Below, one piece after another: positions 26,601-33,452 of a DNA stretch of 64,000 nt (its first letter is position 1; the number at the start of each line of letters is the position of its first letter). The notes under the pieces are model-generated. The model was not told the DNA's origin, searched no databases, and was given only the letters and a program-made list of their open reading frames with translations. The position numbers were made by a program, and so were the translations under genes. The stretch is from JAAXIE01 sp965204245 (GTDB lineage Bacteria; Chloroflexota; Dehalococcoidia; Lucifugimonadales; JAAXIE01): positions 124,001 to 188,000 of the forward strand of contig CBDBED010000012.1 of assembly GCA_965204245.1 (NCBI GenBank). Reading direction: 5' to 3'.

Positions 26601-27066
26601 AGGGCAGCGTGCCCAGCGCCACGGTGAACGTCTCGTCGTCGTGGTCGGTGTCCTTGACCGTGCCGATGATGAAGCTGGCGGTGGTGACGCCGGCGGGGAA
26701 GTCGACGCGGATGGACCCTGACGCCGTGAGGTCGCCGGACTCGGCCGTGACCAGGGTCGCCGTCACCGGGATCGAGAAGTCGGCGGCCGGCGCCGACGAC
26801 AGCGTCGCCGTGAAGATCACCTGCTCGCCCTCGCGCACCGGGTTCTTGTCGGCCGAGAGCGTCACCGTGGGGGTGGACTGGGCCTGGGCGGGCGGAGCGT
26901 CCAGCAGGAGTATCGTGCCGAGCAGCAGCGCGGCGAGGAGGAGGGGGAGGGTGGAGAGGCGCCGGGGAAGGGCTGCGGCGAGGAGGCGCGCGGAGGAACG
27001 GCCGGCCGGCTCAGCGGGCCGGGAAGAGGGACTGCGGGGAGGCCGGGAGGACGTTGAGGCGCGCAT
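17698..27066 (-). CDS. Giant exported Calx-beta/FN3 surface protein (3122 aa)
   Basis: Signal peptide with an unusually long basic N-region, hydrophobic core about 38-56 and cleavage near AQA-Q (62). Then, by rough residue: Calx-beta (64-190), a lectin-like 'VSNxGQ...FTTG' domain (193-340), a 'WSATLTP' module (345-465), Calx-beta (466-580), second 'VSNIGQ' domain (580-755), Calx-beta (758-990), second WSATL module (994-1120), cadherin-like beta sandwich (1125-1230), four Calx-beta (1238-1700), third WSATL module (1711-1830), FN3 (1840-1955), two more sandwiches (2180-2405), Calx-beta pair, FN3 (2645-2740), Calx-beta pair, and a C-terminal FN3-like domain. DxD-type turns (DDDDETFTV) suggest calcium binding. 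No LPxTG, PEP-CTERM or membrane anchor is seen. Likely an adhesin or matrix protein. A run of nine G sits just before the start codon. Confidence 0.85.
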   Translation of the reverse strand: MRASTSSRPPRSPSSRPAEPAGRSSARLLAAALPRRLSTLPLLLAALLLGTILLLDAPPAQAQSTPTVTLSADKNPVREGEQVIFTATLSSAPAADFSIPVTATLVTAESGDLTASGSIRVDFPAGVTTASFIIGTVKDTDHDDETFTVALGTLPSGVTAGATTSLTITIRDYDDALALVSNVGQTARTTHNPLFSSGTTYINAQQFTTGANAGGYTLTSIEFNMAEAVSVPANIRAELWSSATNGEPDSKLASLTVPSTVGTGNVSFHAPANTTLAASTSYYAVLYATGATEGRWTRTGSDSEDSGAASGWSIANGLYFRETTATAWTSFTTNKLKIRVNGWPAAPAAGTSVWSATLTPRTLSATHVGCNHTSPGNQKCSDTTTLTDDDFTYRGETYTFNVMQLNTGSGELGLAFTGNLPAYAKRDLVLTVGSAELPLADFGGSGTTYVKASSGLSWTAGVPVTLGLKQRTPTTVTLSAAPNPVTEGEETVVTATLSKAQAAAVQMEATVTAGTAESGDYTTLASHPLSWSAGSTTASIRIQTNSDDDKDNETLIVTLGTLPAGVEAGETPSLTVTILDDDATALVSNIGQTRSTTFGTGSTVQALGFTTGSNTGGYTLSSIEAVAKTAPTAAQRATIRAELWSAATGGGPDSKLADLTVPSTVAVGTVSFAAPPNTTLAASTTYYLLIYTVGDYSLTLDVTASTSEDSGGMTGWSIGDSSWFTQGFDTPTGATWSEDTNFGVMRIRVKGEAATPTTPTVSLSAAPDPVTEGSPVTITATLSAALSSAVSIPVTLTAVTAESGDIGALTSISIASGQTSGTGTITTAQDTDNEDETFTVSLGTLPSSVSAGTPNSVTVTIADDDPTAVTLSAASDTVSEGVRGPNNEAGLVIVTATLDVGYATAHTCAVTPGSASTAKVRPEGSSTSDWDWRLYAAGVRFNAGATSATFNVAVQDDSAEESAETAVIDIDCTGGVTDSLTLTIEDNDGTPAATLWSATLNVADKTTTEAGCDNGKSGAECSTESVLSDDDFIVGSTTWSVTALLSQKVTGALSMKFDRDVRTALDDYSVCIGARDLPFANAAHTGGNTWAEWDGAAADQHWFAGRDPVLVRISGDCSISYDADLSGLTAKQQTSETAVTGTALALSPAFSGATTAYTASVANNVTNVRLTPTVNDPDATVRVGPATDLYPVRSGADSRPLAVRNNGANSFKVVVTAPDGATMKTYTVTVFRAGSGNVPKVSLSALAEVNEGSSLTVEALLQGPLSGDVTIPLTLTPGTAEPGDYGTLASITIPAGQSSASGVVATTRDADTDDETFTVSLGASLPSSVTAGAQPSVRVTIRDLDGADTATPPEVTLSVGGNPVREGRGISVFVFLSKPMAGSVTIPITLTPGTAEPGDYGTLASVTVTGIASHPSLGYDGKPFAIGRISTSQDDDLDDETLTVALGTLPSSVTAGEPSSVTVVINDDDKGAGLPTVSLWASPNPVTEGETVTITARLPYNWLWSDSVTIPVLLNAGTAESGDYGALTPASITILRGQSSGTATVATAEDADYDDETFTASLGPLPATLGPANTRTSVEVTIADDDDDPDAPRAYIVAVPADVLEGGTVKVQVLLTKQPGRDVTLPITVTHVTSEPGDLVPLNPASITIPANKASGEVTLQINWDDDGDDETFTVSLGRLPSSVVRGGPEGPYANFSGPSSVTILDRGSTSSDAIWSATLTPQANALGTDPGCSNIVAGANCNSRSVLTENEFEVGGTATGISLIRTTTTGSEMSVNFSTNVRTALAGYQFCVGARGFPFSSAFSTNVNAAWAPSPALAFTVGVTVPLSIVPSGSSCSAGAAPPPNMLVTRSDGWLKVTWRAPDYVSTGAIVRWRLKDADPNTAGDQPGAWVPEDGVLLRSEQHAAMSATLPPWDCSNCVPLVPGKLYEVGLRLVTATGFSDWGLAGEGVPVSSWPLALVTDSGAIPHGGSVTVTARLGYPAATLMWLRFDTEGDDGAARWGPDCDWEHGATDIIGPGQTETSVKLCATAGVTMTVKAGILDTDIEATPIMVRALGPNPPTALTLSADPQAAANGGPVTVTARLDRPTAPGVTVRLYLVEGLGAAWWDQCAGTPPRTHPAIVSGLKVIEIPAGAQEATAELCVRRTGGPRLVIGATADAPRLDAKYLSLLAPAGLALGSLTVSSTDPAEGLPENAVELSDASNDYNFSVPRAVSRVTVKPAAAYETTSVKVNGSAVDDTTPAVDVPLDVGDNTIRIQVRAPAVPAVREYTLTVTRMEASTDKETQVLARPECDADTGPLCGIVLSAGSESVAFSPDFAPDTTSYQATVPAGTTSVTLTPDYAEGTSVFAGSRNGGTTYTRPTRVRPSGTAVELALAPDGGATELWLMVSGSGGMTTYSIHLTGALPEPKTYSVSAASTAAEGANATLTVTLSEAAPTGGLALTVTAGYGGSSTATAEDVGSIASPVTVAAGATTLQLAIPTVDDDVDEDNETFTVTISTDAQGWEKAGDGRDTATVTITDDDTAGVTVTPTTLSVAEDGSATYTVSLDSRPTADVTVTVTSGDDGAASVSPASYTFMPSGWNISQIFIVSGLADADTDDESVTISHGAASSDANYNGIAVVSVAVSVTDDTPEQQQQTAEPVEIPGPVVNLQLSAKGKRVIVSWEAPASGGAVGNYIVHLKPDGGGDGKTHRPKAGKTTTTFRNLEPGATYRVWVRVQNEAGKGERVHARITLPDGTVQGGEGEQQQAAGTFSVSATSTAAEGGTAALTITLSEAAPTGGLAFTVTAGYGGGSTATADDVGSITSPVTVAEGHTTLDITVPTADDAVDEDDETFTITVAATTSGWEKEGDGRDTATVTITDDDTAGVTVTPTTLNIGEDGSATYTVVLDSRPTADVTVTATGGDDSAAGVAPASHTFTPSDWSTPQTFTVSGVADEDRDNESVTVSHDVTGSDGKYNGVAVDSVAVSVTDTTPPPAQESEPATTSCPEETEPPVPGQREPFNICITPGDGTLTVTWTVAPREGFEDIDIRHALRWSQEPGVWANPTGPNAVGPNDGITMQDGMLGYSVEDGVYTYTITGLKNGVATGVFIRSFTGGDYNEGNPESSEWVRIKGENTTPKAAE
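18170..19830. repeat. Internal duplication of a Calx-beta pair flanking an FN3 domain
   Basis: Inside the giant gene the segments 18170-18800 and 19185-19830 encode near-identical Calx-beta pairs (for example VTVTPTTL...EDGSATYTV and EAAPTGGLA.TVTAGYGG in both), with the FN3 domain between. This is a recent duplication and a site for length change by recombination. Confidence 0.75.
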
Positions 27067-27068
27067 TA

Positions 27069-27077
27069 CCCCCCCCC
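27069..27077 (-). promoter_or_regulatory. G9 tract at the ribosome-binding position of the giant gene
   Basis: On the minus strand nine G residues end two bases before the ATG (27066-27064). The tract stands where the Shine-Dalgarno sequence should be, so slippage in its length would change start spacing. Confidence 0.5.
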
Positions 27078-27400
27078 GAACATTCGTGCTACACGCGCCA
27101 GGGGCGCGGCGGCAAGGCGGAGGGCGCGATGCGCGGCCCTGGCGGGCACGGAGGAATGCGGTCTCAGGCTGTGGTGGTCCCTCTTGTTGGCCATTGCTGC
27201 TTGAACCTCCCTGGTCGTGGCGTTCTGTATGTGTAGGCTCAGGCGGCGACGCTCCGGACGGTCTGCGTCATGCCGCGCATCCGGTGTTCAGGTTGCGGAG
27301 TCGGGGAGGGATGAGCGCGAAAGCGCCGCCTTTGCAAGCCGGACCGCTCGAAAGCCATGTACTTCCCTCCCATCAACCGGGCACACTTGCTGGGAAGTGT
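27078..27400. other. Intergenic region upstream of the giant gene
   Basis: No gene is supported. It should hold the giant gene's promoter, but I see no convincing -35/-10 pair on the minus strand. Confidence 0.4.
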
Positions 27401-27580
27401 ACCACTCGCGTATGATATGGCCGTGATATTAAGGGCGCATTTTGATGAACCCAGGTGATATTTGGGCGGAAAGGGGATAATTGCCCGGAAGACGCCGGAT
27501 CCGGCGGGCATGGAGGTGACGAGTTGGAAGGACGCAACGAACGGATGACGGAGAGCGAGGCCGCTCCCGCAGAGCGGCCT
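27401..27580 (+). repeat. TGATAT module copy A with a truncated copy of a kinase gene start
   Basis: 27401-27470 matches 33329-33398 and the minus strand of 39150-39225: TATGATATGGCCGTGATAT, then TTTTGATGAAC, then GTGATATTTG with the same spacing. The match to the 33-kb copy continues through GGAGGTGACGA, a TTG start and about ten codons of the sensor kinase (GAGCGAGGC region), then ends. It is a partial duplication of that gene's upstream region and first codons. Confidence 0.7.
27556..27580 (-). terminator. GC hairpin downstream of the 1446-aa gene
   Basis: GAGGCCGCTC (27556-27565) pairs perfectly with 27571-27580 around CCGCA. Confidence 0.5.
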
Positions 27581-27595
27581 CTTGATGACCAGCTT

Positions 27596-27615
27596 GGGGG
27601 AGGGCTTCGGCTCCC
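27596..27615 (-). terminator. Hairpin directly after the 1446-aa gene
   Basis: GGGGAG (27596-27601) pairs with CTCCCC (27610-27615), with a GGCTTCGG loop, three bases beyond the stop codon of the minus-strand gene. With the hairpin at 27556 it probably ends that transcript. Confidence 0.45.
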
Positions 27616-27618
27616 CTG

Positions 27619-30600
27619 CTAGTCGTTGTCCCGAACGGTGACCTTCACGGCGGGGCCGGTCATGCCGTGGTACACCGGGTCCTCGGCCCAGTCCTCCGGG
27701 TTGCCCAGCAGGTCGGCAGGCGCGGTCCAGACGTCGTGGTGGATCACTGCCGTGCCGTTCTCCGCGTCGTCGTCCTCGACGGCGTCCACGACGATGGGGA
27801 TTCCCACGTTCCAGCGGAAGGCCCAGCCGTCCCACATCGCCCCTTCGGGCGGCGTGTAGTTGCTGGGCAGCAGGAGCATGCCTTGGTATCCAGCCAAGGC
27901 CCCGGACAGGACTTCATCCGGGTCTTCCCAGAACAAACCCACCTGTATCGGCTGGGTTGGCTCGTGGCTGAGCTTGACCCGGTAGGTGGCCGTGCCTCCC
28001 TCGTTCACCGTCAGGCTGTCCGGGGTGACGGTCACGCGGCCTCGGCTCGCCGGAACGATTTCCGCATAGACCGGATCGGCCCACTCCCCGGCGCCAACGG
28101 CGTTCACCGCCCGCGCCTCGAACTGGTAGCTTCCGGCGGCGAGGCCGGTGACGCTGGCCGATGTCCCGCTGACGCGCTGTATGTCGCTCTGGCAAAGGTC
28201 CGCAGGGTTGGCGGCGCAGGGGCCGGAGTACCTGTACTCATAGCCCGTCACCCGCGATCCGCCGTCGTCCTCCGGCGCGTCCCAAGCGATGCTGACGCGG
28301 TTGCGGTCCACGCTGGTGACTCTCAGGTTCGCGGGCATTCCCGGAACCGTAGTCTCGGTTCCGGCTGTGGTGGCTGAATCCTTGTTGGAGAAGGGGCCTG
28401 CACTTCCGCCGCTGAGGGCCGCCACCCGGTAGTGGTGGGTGGTGCCGGACATCAGGCCGGTATGGCTGTAGCTGGTGGCGTTGCCAACGCTGGCGATCCG
28501 CTCCCATTTTATTCCGTCGGCGGAATGCTCCACCCGGTAGCCGGTGACGGTTCCACCGCCGGATGCGGGGACGGTCCAAGACAGGTCGATCCGGTTCTCG
28601 CCGTTGGCCGTCGCTGTCAGGCCCGTTGGCGCGTTGTCCGGGCCTCCGGAGTCGGTAGTGGCGCTGGCTTCCGCCGACCAGTCCGATTCCAGCAGGCTAC
28701 CATCGGCAATACTCACCGCCCTCACGCGGTAGCTCCAGGTCGCGCCGGGCGACAGGCCGCCGTCCACGTAGGCCGTGCCGTCTTCGGGGTAGACCACCGC
28801 CAGGTGGCTCCAGTCGCTGCCTGCGGTGTTGCGCTCCAGCCGGTACTCGAAGATTTCGGCGTCGCCGCTTGGCTTGGCCCAGGTAAGCACGATCTCGTTG
28901 GGGCCGTTGGCCGTCGCCGTGAGGCGGGGCGCCCCGGCCGCCGTGGTAGCCGTCGCCGGTTCCGACCACGGGCTGTGTCCCAGGGCGGTGCTGGCGCGGA
29001 CGCGGTATCGTCCGGTAGCGCCGGGGGGCCTGCCCGTGTGGGTGTAGGTCATTCCATCGCTTGCTCGGACCGTTCCAATCCGGTTCCAACTATTGCCGTC
29101 CGTGGAGTGTTGCAGTTCGTAAGACAGCACGGGGACGGCGTTGTTGCCGGGCATTGTCCAGTGAAGGATTACGTCCGATGCGCCGTCGTAGTCGGCGGTG
29201 AGTACCGGCGCGGCGATGCTCGCCGGCGTAGCCTGCGCCCACGCGCCGTGTCCGTTGGCTGTCCTGGCTTGGATGCGGTAGAGCCTGGTAGGGCCAACGC
29301 TCAGGTTGCCGTGAAGCCAACTGGTGTCGTCGGCACCCAGCCGCGCCCCGGTGTTGCTCCAGGACTGCCCGCCGTTGGTGGACATTTGGATGGTGTAGCC
29401 GGTGATGGCCGCCCCGTTGCCGTCGGGCTTTGTCCAAGTCAGCCGAACCTCGCCGCCCTGTAGCTGCTCGGCGGTGAAGTCCCCCGGCGCGTCGGGGCCT
29501 GTCGTCGTGCGCAAGGACCACGGCCCACCGACTCCAAAGATGTTCACAGCCCTCACGCGGTACTGCAACAGTTGACCGGGGTGCACAGCCATGTCCACGT
29601 ACATGGGGTCGGTAACGACTTTCAGCAGCGTTTCCCAAGGGCTGGCTGACCGCTGCACCTCGTAGTGGGCTACTCCATATCCGTTCACCCGACCCACAGG
29701 CTCCCACGTCAGGATGTTCGCAACGGAGGTTTCCATCAGCGTTACCCTGTCCGGCATATCGGGGTGGCCGCGTCCGGTCCCGGTCCTGGCCGTGATGACC
29801 GTCGAGTTGTTTTCCTCGATGTAATCGTAGTAGTGGGTGGAGTGCTCGGTGTAGCCCGTCGGCAGGCTCCCCGGGCATTCCAGGTCGGCGGCGGCGTTCT
29901 TGATGCGGACGCAGTAGTCCCGGGTGTTCTCGATTTCAGCAGTAATTTCAGTGCTGGCGGTGTCATCGGTGATGAGGGTCAGGGTCGGGCCTTCACCGGC
30001 GTTGTAGCCGTCGCCGGTGCCTAGCTTGCCGATGGTCCAGACGCCGCTGCCGGGATCGTATTCCCCCTGGCTGGCGTCATACTCGGTCACGCCGGTGGGC
30101 AGGCCGGTCACCCGGACGGCAGGGGCTTCGTCCGGCCCGTTGTTCACTGCCATCACGGTGTACGCCTGCCGGTTGTCGGCCACGACGGGGTTTGCTCCGG
30201 TGTCCCGCACCTCCAGTTCCGCCATCGGACCCACGTGGAAAGTATAGGTGCCGCTGCCGGTGTACACCGTGCTGTCGGTGCGGGTCGCTTCCACGGCGAA
30301 CTCCACGAGGTAAGTGCCCAGGGCCGTGAACTCAAGGAAATACGGGGCAACGAGGGTACTCTTGCTACTCAACGAAAAGGGAGTGCGCCTGTGGGTAGGG
30401 TTGGGGTCGTAAAAGGTGAATCCGTCTGAATTGTCAACGCGGACTCTGACCCGCCCTGGGGCCGCCGTGCCGTTTAAGCCGGACACAGTCACGGTACGAA
30501 CGAAACTGCTCCAGTCCGCGATATGTTCGTTGAACCCCGATCTCGCGTATTTGACTTCTACGCCTGGTGCATTTGGTCTCGCAGTGTTTCTCCTCGTGTG

Positions 30601-31959
30601 CCATGAGACGGTGTTCCCGTCAGTAAGGCTGGTGGCCAGGCTGTCATATCCGCGGCCTGTGGAGTCACTGACATGCACGAGAATCTGTTCCGGTTTCAGC
30701 AAATCGTTTCCGCGCCCCAATCTCCTGCCCCGCGTAACTTCCACTACTGTTGATTCAGTCATTCCGGCGAGAATTTCCACCGTGTCCGCGCTGGTACAAG
30801 GATGGGACGTCACGCCCACGCAGTCGTGAATATTGAATAGGATGATCTCGCCCTTGACCAGCGGGAGAAGCTTCGGCGTCTCTCCCAAGCAGGCGACGGA
30901 GATATCGTTCTGTCGCTTCCAGGGATCGAATTCGAACCAGGGTACGGCCCTGGTCACCTCCGCCGTCAGGCACCGCTTTTCCAGGGGCAGGTCCGCCAGG
31001 CTGTCGTTGGTGAGATTGACCGCCACCGGGAATGACATTTCGGACCGATGGTCCAGAGGGCCTATGTCCCAAATACCGATGGTTGTGTTGTTCGCGTTGA
31101 AGGTGGTGCCGGAGGGCGCCGTCTGGGTTCGGGCGAAAGTCAGGCCGGGCGACAGCTCCATTTTGACCTGTACAGCAAATTGATTGCCATCTACACTCTG
31201 AACATTAGACTCGTAGTGAGTTCTCAGTCCTTCTCCTTTACTTCTGGCCTCGACAGTGAAGGTTGTCGCCCCCCCCACCCCCGGAGACCTGTTGGACATT
31301 TCCATGACTTCTACGCCAACGTCTCCGTTGGTGTGCTTACCTTCGTGGAACCAGAACTCCAGGGTGTTATTGGCTTCAAACTCCGGTGGCTCTGCTGGGC
31401 TTGAACCGATGATTTCGGCAGTAACGCGAAATAACGGTATTTCATCCTGTCCTAACAGTACTCTGTCCGGTGCTTCCAATGCAGCGTTCCGCGTGTACTT
31501 CGGGGTATACACTCGCGCTCTAGCCCGTACCGGGCTACCGTGAGTAAGTGTGGGGATTTTCCATAATGAGTAGTCATCAGAAGGGCTGCCGATATGAGAT
31601 TGTTCGCTTACCCCGACATAGCCTGTCGTGAAATACGGCCTGACTGCTGAATTCTGGGCGCCCGGCCTGACAAGTTCGGCGTAAAAGCGGACCTTAACGT
31701 CGCGGACCTCCGGCAGCGGGTGATGGCCGATACGGTTGGCTTGCACATAAACTGACCACCTATGGGAAGTTGCTGAGTTGGGAACGGCATAAAGCGAAAG
31801 GTCGACAGCGGGAAGGGAAGGGGATCCATCAACGCCCTGGGCGTGGGCGGGAGTGGCGAGGAACACCGCCAGCAGGGCAATGGCGAGGGCGGACAGGGCC
31901 AGCCCCCACCGCGTAGAGAGGCTGAATCCGCTGGATACTTTGGCAATGGCGTGAATCAT
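27619..31959 (-). CDS. Large exported multi-FN3 surface protein (1446 aa)
   Basis: Signal peptide residues 1-41 (WGLALSALAIALLAVFLATP, cleavage after HAQ). Residues about 42-575 are an unassigned beta-rich region with few cysteines. A DUF11-like domain (AELEVRDTGANPVVADNRQA, then AVNNGPDEAPAVRVTGLP) covers about 578-680. Six FN3 domains follow from about 738 to 1310, each with the L.W..P......Y.V and Y.VRA pattern (for example EVRLTWTKPDGNGAAITGY and RVSIAWDAPEDDGGS). The last 130 residues begin VTVTPDSLTVNEGGTATYRV, a Calx-beta type domain. No anchor motif is visible. Probably a cell-surface or secreted adhesive protein, like its giant neighbour. It is on the same strand as, but upstream of, the 3122-aa gene, with 550 bp between. 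Confidence 0.85.
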   Translation of the reverse strand: MIHAIAKVSSGFSLSTRWGLALSALAIALLAVFLATPAHAQGVDGSPSLPAVDLSLYAVPNSATSHRWSVYVQANRIGHHPLPEVRDVKVRFYAELVRPGAQNSAVRPYFTTGYVGVSEQSHIGSPSDDYSLWKIPTLTHGSPVRARARVYTPKYTRNAALEAPDRVLLGQDEIPLFRVTAEIIGSSPAEPPEFEANNTLEFWFHEGKHTNGDVGVEVMEMSNRSPGVGGATTFTVEARSKGEGLRTHYESNVQSVDGNQFAVQVKMELSPGLTFARTQTAPSGTTFNANNTTIGIWDIGPLDHRSEMSFPVAVNLTNDSLADLPLEKRCLTAEVTRAVPWFEFDPWKRQNDISVACLGETPKLLPLVKGEIILFNIHDCVGVTSHPCTSADTVEILAGMTESTVVEVTRGRRLGRGNDLLKPEQILVHVSDSTGRGYDSLATSLTDGNTVSWHTRRNTARPNAPGVEVKYARSGFNEHIADWSSFVRTVTVSGLNGTAAPGRVRVRVDNSDGFTFYDPNPTHRRTPFSLSSKSTLVAPYFLEFTALGTYLVEFAVEATRTDSTVYTGSGTYTFHVGPMAELEVRDTGANPVVADNRQAYTVMAVNNGPDEAPAVRVTGLPTGVTEYDASQGEYDPGSGVWTIGKLGTGDGYNAGEGPTLTLITDDTASTEITAEIENTRDYCVRIKNAAADLECPGSLPTGYTEHSTHYYDYIEENNSTVITARTGTGRGHPDMPDRVTLMETSVANILTWEPVGRVNGYGVAHYEVQRSASPWETLLKVVTDPMYVDMAVHPGQLLQYRVRAVNIFGVGGPWSLRTTTGPDAPGDFTAEQLQGGEVRLTWTKPDGNGAAITGYTIQMSTNGGQSWSNTGARLGADDTSWLHGNLSVGPTRLYRIQARTANGHGAWAQATPASIAAPVLTADYDGASDVILHWTMPGNNAVPVLSYELQHSTDGNSWNRIGTVRASDGMTYTHTGRPPGATGRYRVRASTALGHSPWSEPATATTAAGAPRLTATANGPNEIVLTWAKPSGDAEIFEYRLERNTAGSDWSHLAVVYPEDGTAYVDGGLSPGATWSYRVRAVSIADGSLLESDWSAEASATTDSGGPDNAPTGLTATANGENRIDLSWTVPASGGGTVTGYRVEHSADGIKWERIASVGNATSYSHTGLMSGTTHHYRVAALSGGSAGPFSNKDSATTAGTETTVPGMPANLRVTSVDRNRVSIAWDAPEDDGGSRVTGYEYRYSGPCAANPADLCQSDIQRVSGTSASVTGLAAGSYQFEARAVNAVGAGEWADPVYAEIVPASRGRVTVTPDSLTVNEGGTATYRVKLSHEPTQPIQVGLFWEDPDEVLSGALAGYQGMLLLPSNYTPPEGAMWDGWAFRWNVGIPIVVDAVEDDDAENGTAVIHHDVWTAPADLLGNPEDWAEDPVYHGMTGPAVKVTVRDND

Positions 31960-32032
31960 GGTCTTCCGAGTTCCTTCCTTTGTGCAATTTGTTGTTGGTA
32001 CGAAGTATCACCATTGGGCAAAGTGAGACGGG

Positions 32033-32611
32033 TCAATCGCTTGATTTGTCCTTGACCAAGATTGCGTTGACTACCTTAGAGCTTGGTATGAGGATTCTTC
32101 GGCCATCTATGTCTAGAATTATGTGCATCAGGGTTATGTCCACCACAGTCCCAGAGTGGCCGGTGATGGTCACGTTGTCTCCAAGTCTTATAGGACGGCC
32201 GACCGCGATAAAAAGTCCGGCCACTAGATTCCCCATGACGGTTTGCGAGGCAAAGCCTGCGACCAAACCTGCAAAGCTGCCCAACGTCAACGCTGCCGCG
32301 GCGCTGTCAGTCAAAACTGAAACCAAGAAAGAAAAAATCAGCCCAAATCCGACTAGGCGAGCAATGACCCGCAGGGCTCCAGCAACGTCTGATGACATGC
32401 GCCTCTGAGCGATAGCGAACACGCACTTGGTGGCGGCTTGGACGGCCAAAAACCCTAACAGGAGTACGGAGACTGCGGAAAGATAATCCTTGTACGGTGC
32501 TAGGAAGCCAGCGGGGCCATCCTCCTCTATTCTGGCAGTGGACGTGGGGAGGACAATAAGGCCCACTACCCAAACGCCCGTCAGTAGCATTGGGAATAAC
32601 AGCCCTCTCAT
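32033..32611 (-). CDS. Small MscS-type mechanosensitive channel
   Basis: 192 aa, short for the family (E. coli MscS is 286 aa). Three or four membrane segments (LLFPMLLTGVWVVGLIVLP, LSAVSVLLLGFLAVQAA, IARLVGFGLIFSFLVSVL) precede the pore helix and beta domain: GSFAGLVAGFASQTVMGNLV, then FIAVGRPIRLGDNVTITGHS and TVVDITLMHIILDIDGRR, IPSSKVVN. The C-terminal vestibule is missing after the beta domain, so this is a minimal form. It should release ions when the membrane is stretched. On the minus strand, 73 bp downstream of the 1446-aa gene's start region, so separately transcribed from the surface genes. Confidence 0.85.
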   Translation of the reverse strand: MRGLLFPMLLTGVWVVGLIVLPTSTARIEEDGPAGFLAPYKDYLSAVSVLLLGFLAVQAATKCVFAIAQRRMSSDVAGALRVIARLVGFGLIFSFLVSVLTDSAAAALTLGSFAGLVAGFASQTVMGNLVAGLFIAVGRPIRLGDNVTITGHSGTVVDITLMHIILDIDGRRILIPSSKVVNAILVKDKSSD

Positions 32612-32747
32612 TCCCTCTCCCGGTCGGCTTGGAGGTTGCCCAGGATGATGGTGATCACCTCATCGGCGGACACGGGCCGGGTAGAGGGACGTCCCAGCCT
32701 CGACGGTGGGATTGACCCCGTGTCACTGGTTCTCTCCTCCCTCTCCT

Positions 32748-32990
32748 TCACAAAACCCGGAACCGCAGGGGCTGAAGCCTTAGCTTAGTCTGTATCGCCA
32801 GTTCCTCTCTGGTTAGCAGGGCCTGACAAACAAGGATGTAGTCATCACCCACTGTGGACAGGCCAGCGCCCTCGGCCACCTCGACCGGTGTGAGCGTTAG
32901 AGTTTGGAGTCCCTCGGCCCTTGCCATCTGATGCCTCTGTTTTAGGTAGTCGTATACCAGAGCGGTCTTGGTCTGTTTGTTCCTAACCAT
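32748..32990 (-). CDS. Small hypothetical protein
   Basis: 80 aa from the ATG with GGGAG upstream. Sequence TKTALVYDYLKQRHQMARAE followed by LTPVEVAEGAGLSTVGDDY looks helical and could be a winged-helix-like fold, but the evidence is thin. No signal peptide or membrane segment. It lies between the MscS gene and the fused regulator, on the opposite strand to the latter. Confidence 0.45.
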   Translation of the reverse strand: MVRNKQTKTALVYDYLKQRHQMARAEGLQTLTLTPVEVAEGAGLSTVGDDYILVCQALLTREELAIQTKLRLQPLRFRVL

Positions 32991-33286
32991 TGTTCTGCTC
33001 CCTTTTCGTGAGTGCAGGGCATTACACCCATGACAGTCGTCACACACCAACATCCGAGGGTGAGATTTCTCACCGGAGGCCCCCGCTTTAGAGTAGGAGG
33101 GTGGCGAGGGCTTGTGAGGGAGTCTTACAAGAGCGGGCTATCTGGCGAAAACCGGCCACTACTTACATTTCTGAGGTCGTATATCGATACAGGTCCAACG
33201 TAAACACCAGTCATGGCCTTAGAGCGTCTCCCTTAGGGAAACCGTCTTCAAAGTGTGTGGCTGTCCCGACCCCGTAGTGCTCAATA

Positions 33287-33305
33287 ACTGATATGACATA
33301 TCAGT
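33287..33305. promoter_or_regulatory. Perfect 19-bp palindrome upstream of the fused regulator
   Basis: ACTGATATG and CATATCAGT flank one A. It contains the TGATAT core of the repeated module that begins about 40 bp downstream, and lies about 150 bp before the start codon at 33453. A dimeric regulator site is likely. Confidence 0.6.
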
Positions 33306-33328
33306 ACTATGAGCTTGTCGAGCATGTT

Positions 33329-33398
33329 ACCACACGCGTATGATATGGCCGTGATATTAGCGGCTAATTTTGATGAACCACTGTGACATTTGACCGGA
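33329..33398 (+). promoter_or_regulatory. TGATAT module copy B (promoter region of the fused regulator)
   Basis: TGATATGG at 33341, TGATAT at 33352, TTTTGATGAACC at 33368 and TGACATTTG at 33384. TTGTCG then 18 bases then TATGAT (-10-like) could be the promoter, the operator motifs lying around and after it. Same layout as copies A (27401) and C (39150). Confidence 0.55.
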
Positions 33399-33452
33399 AG
33401 CGCCAAATTGCCCCGAAAGACGGGCCTCCGTTGGCCGCCTGGAGGTGACGAC

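Noticed and set aside
22825..26721. A 1298-codon open frame on the plus strand opposite the giant gene
   Set aside because: Arg/Gly-rich, low-complexity product typical of the complement of GC-rich coding DNA; the minus strand encodes clear Calx-beta domains.
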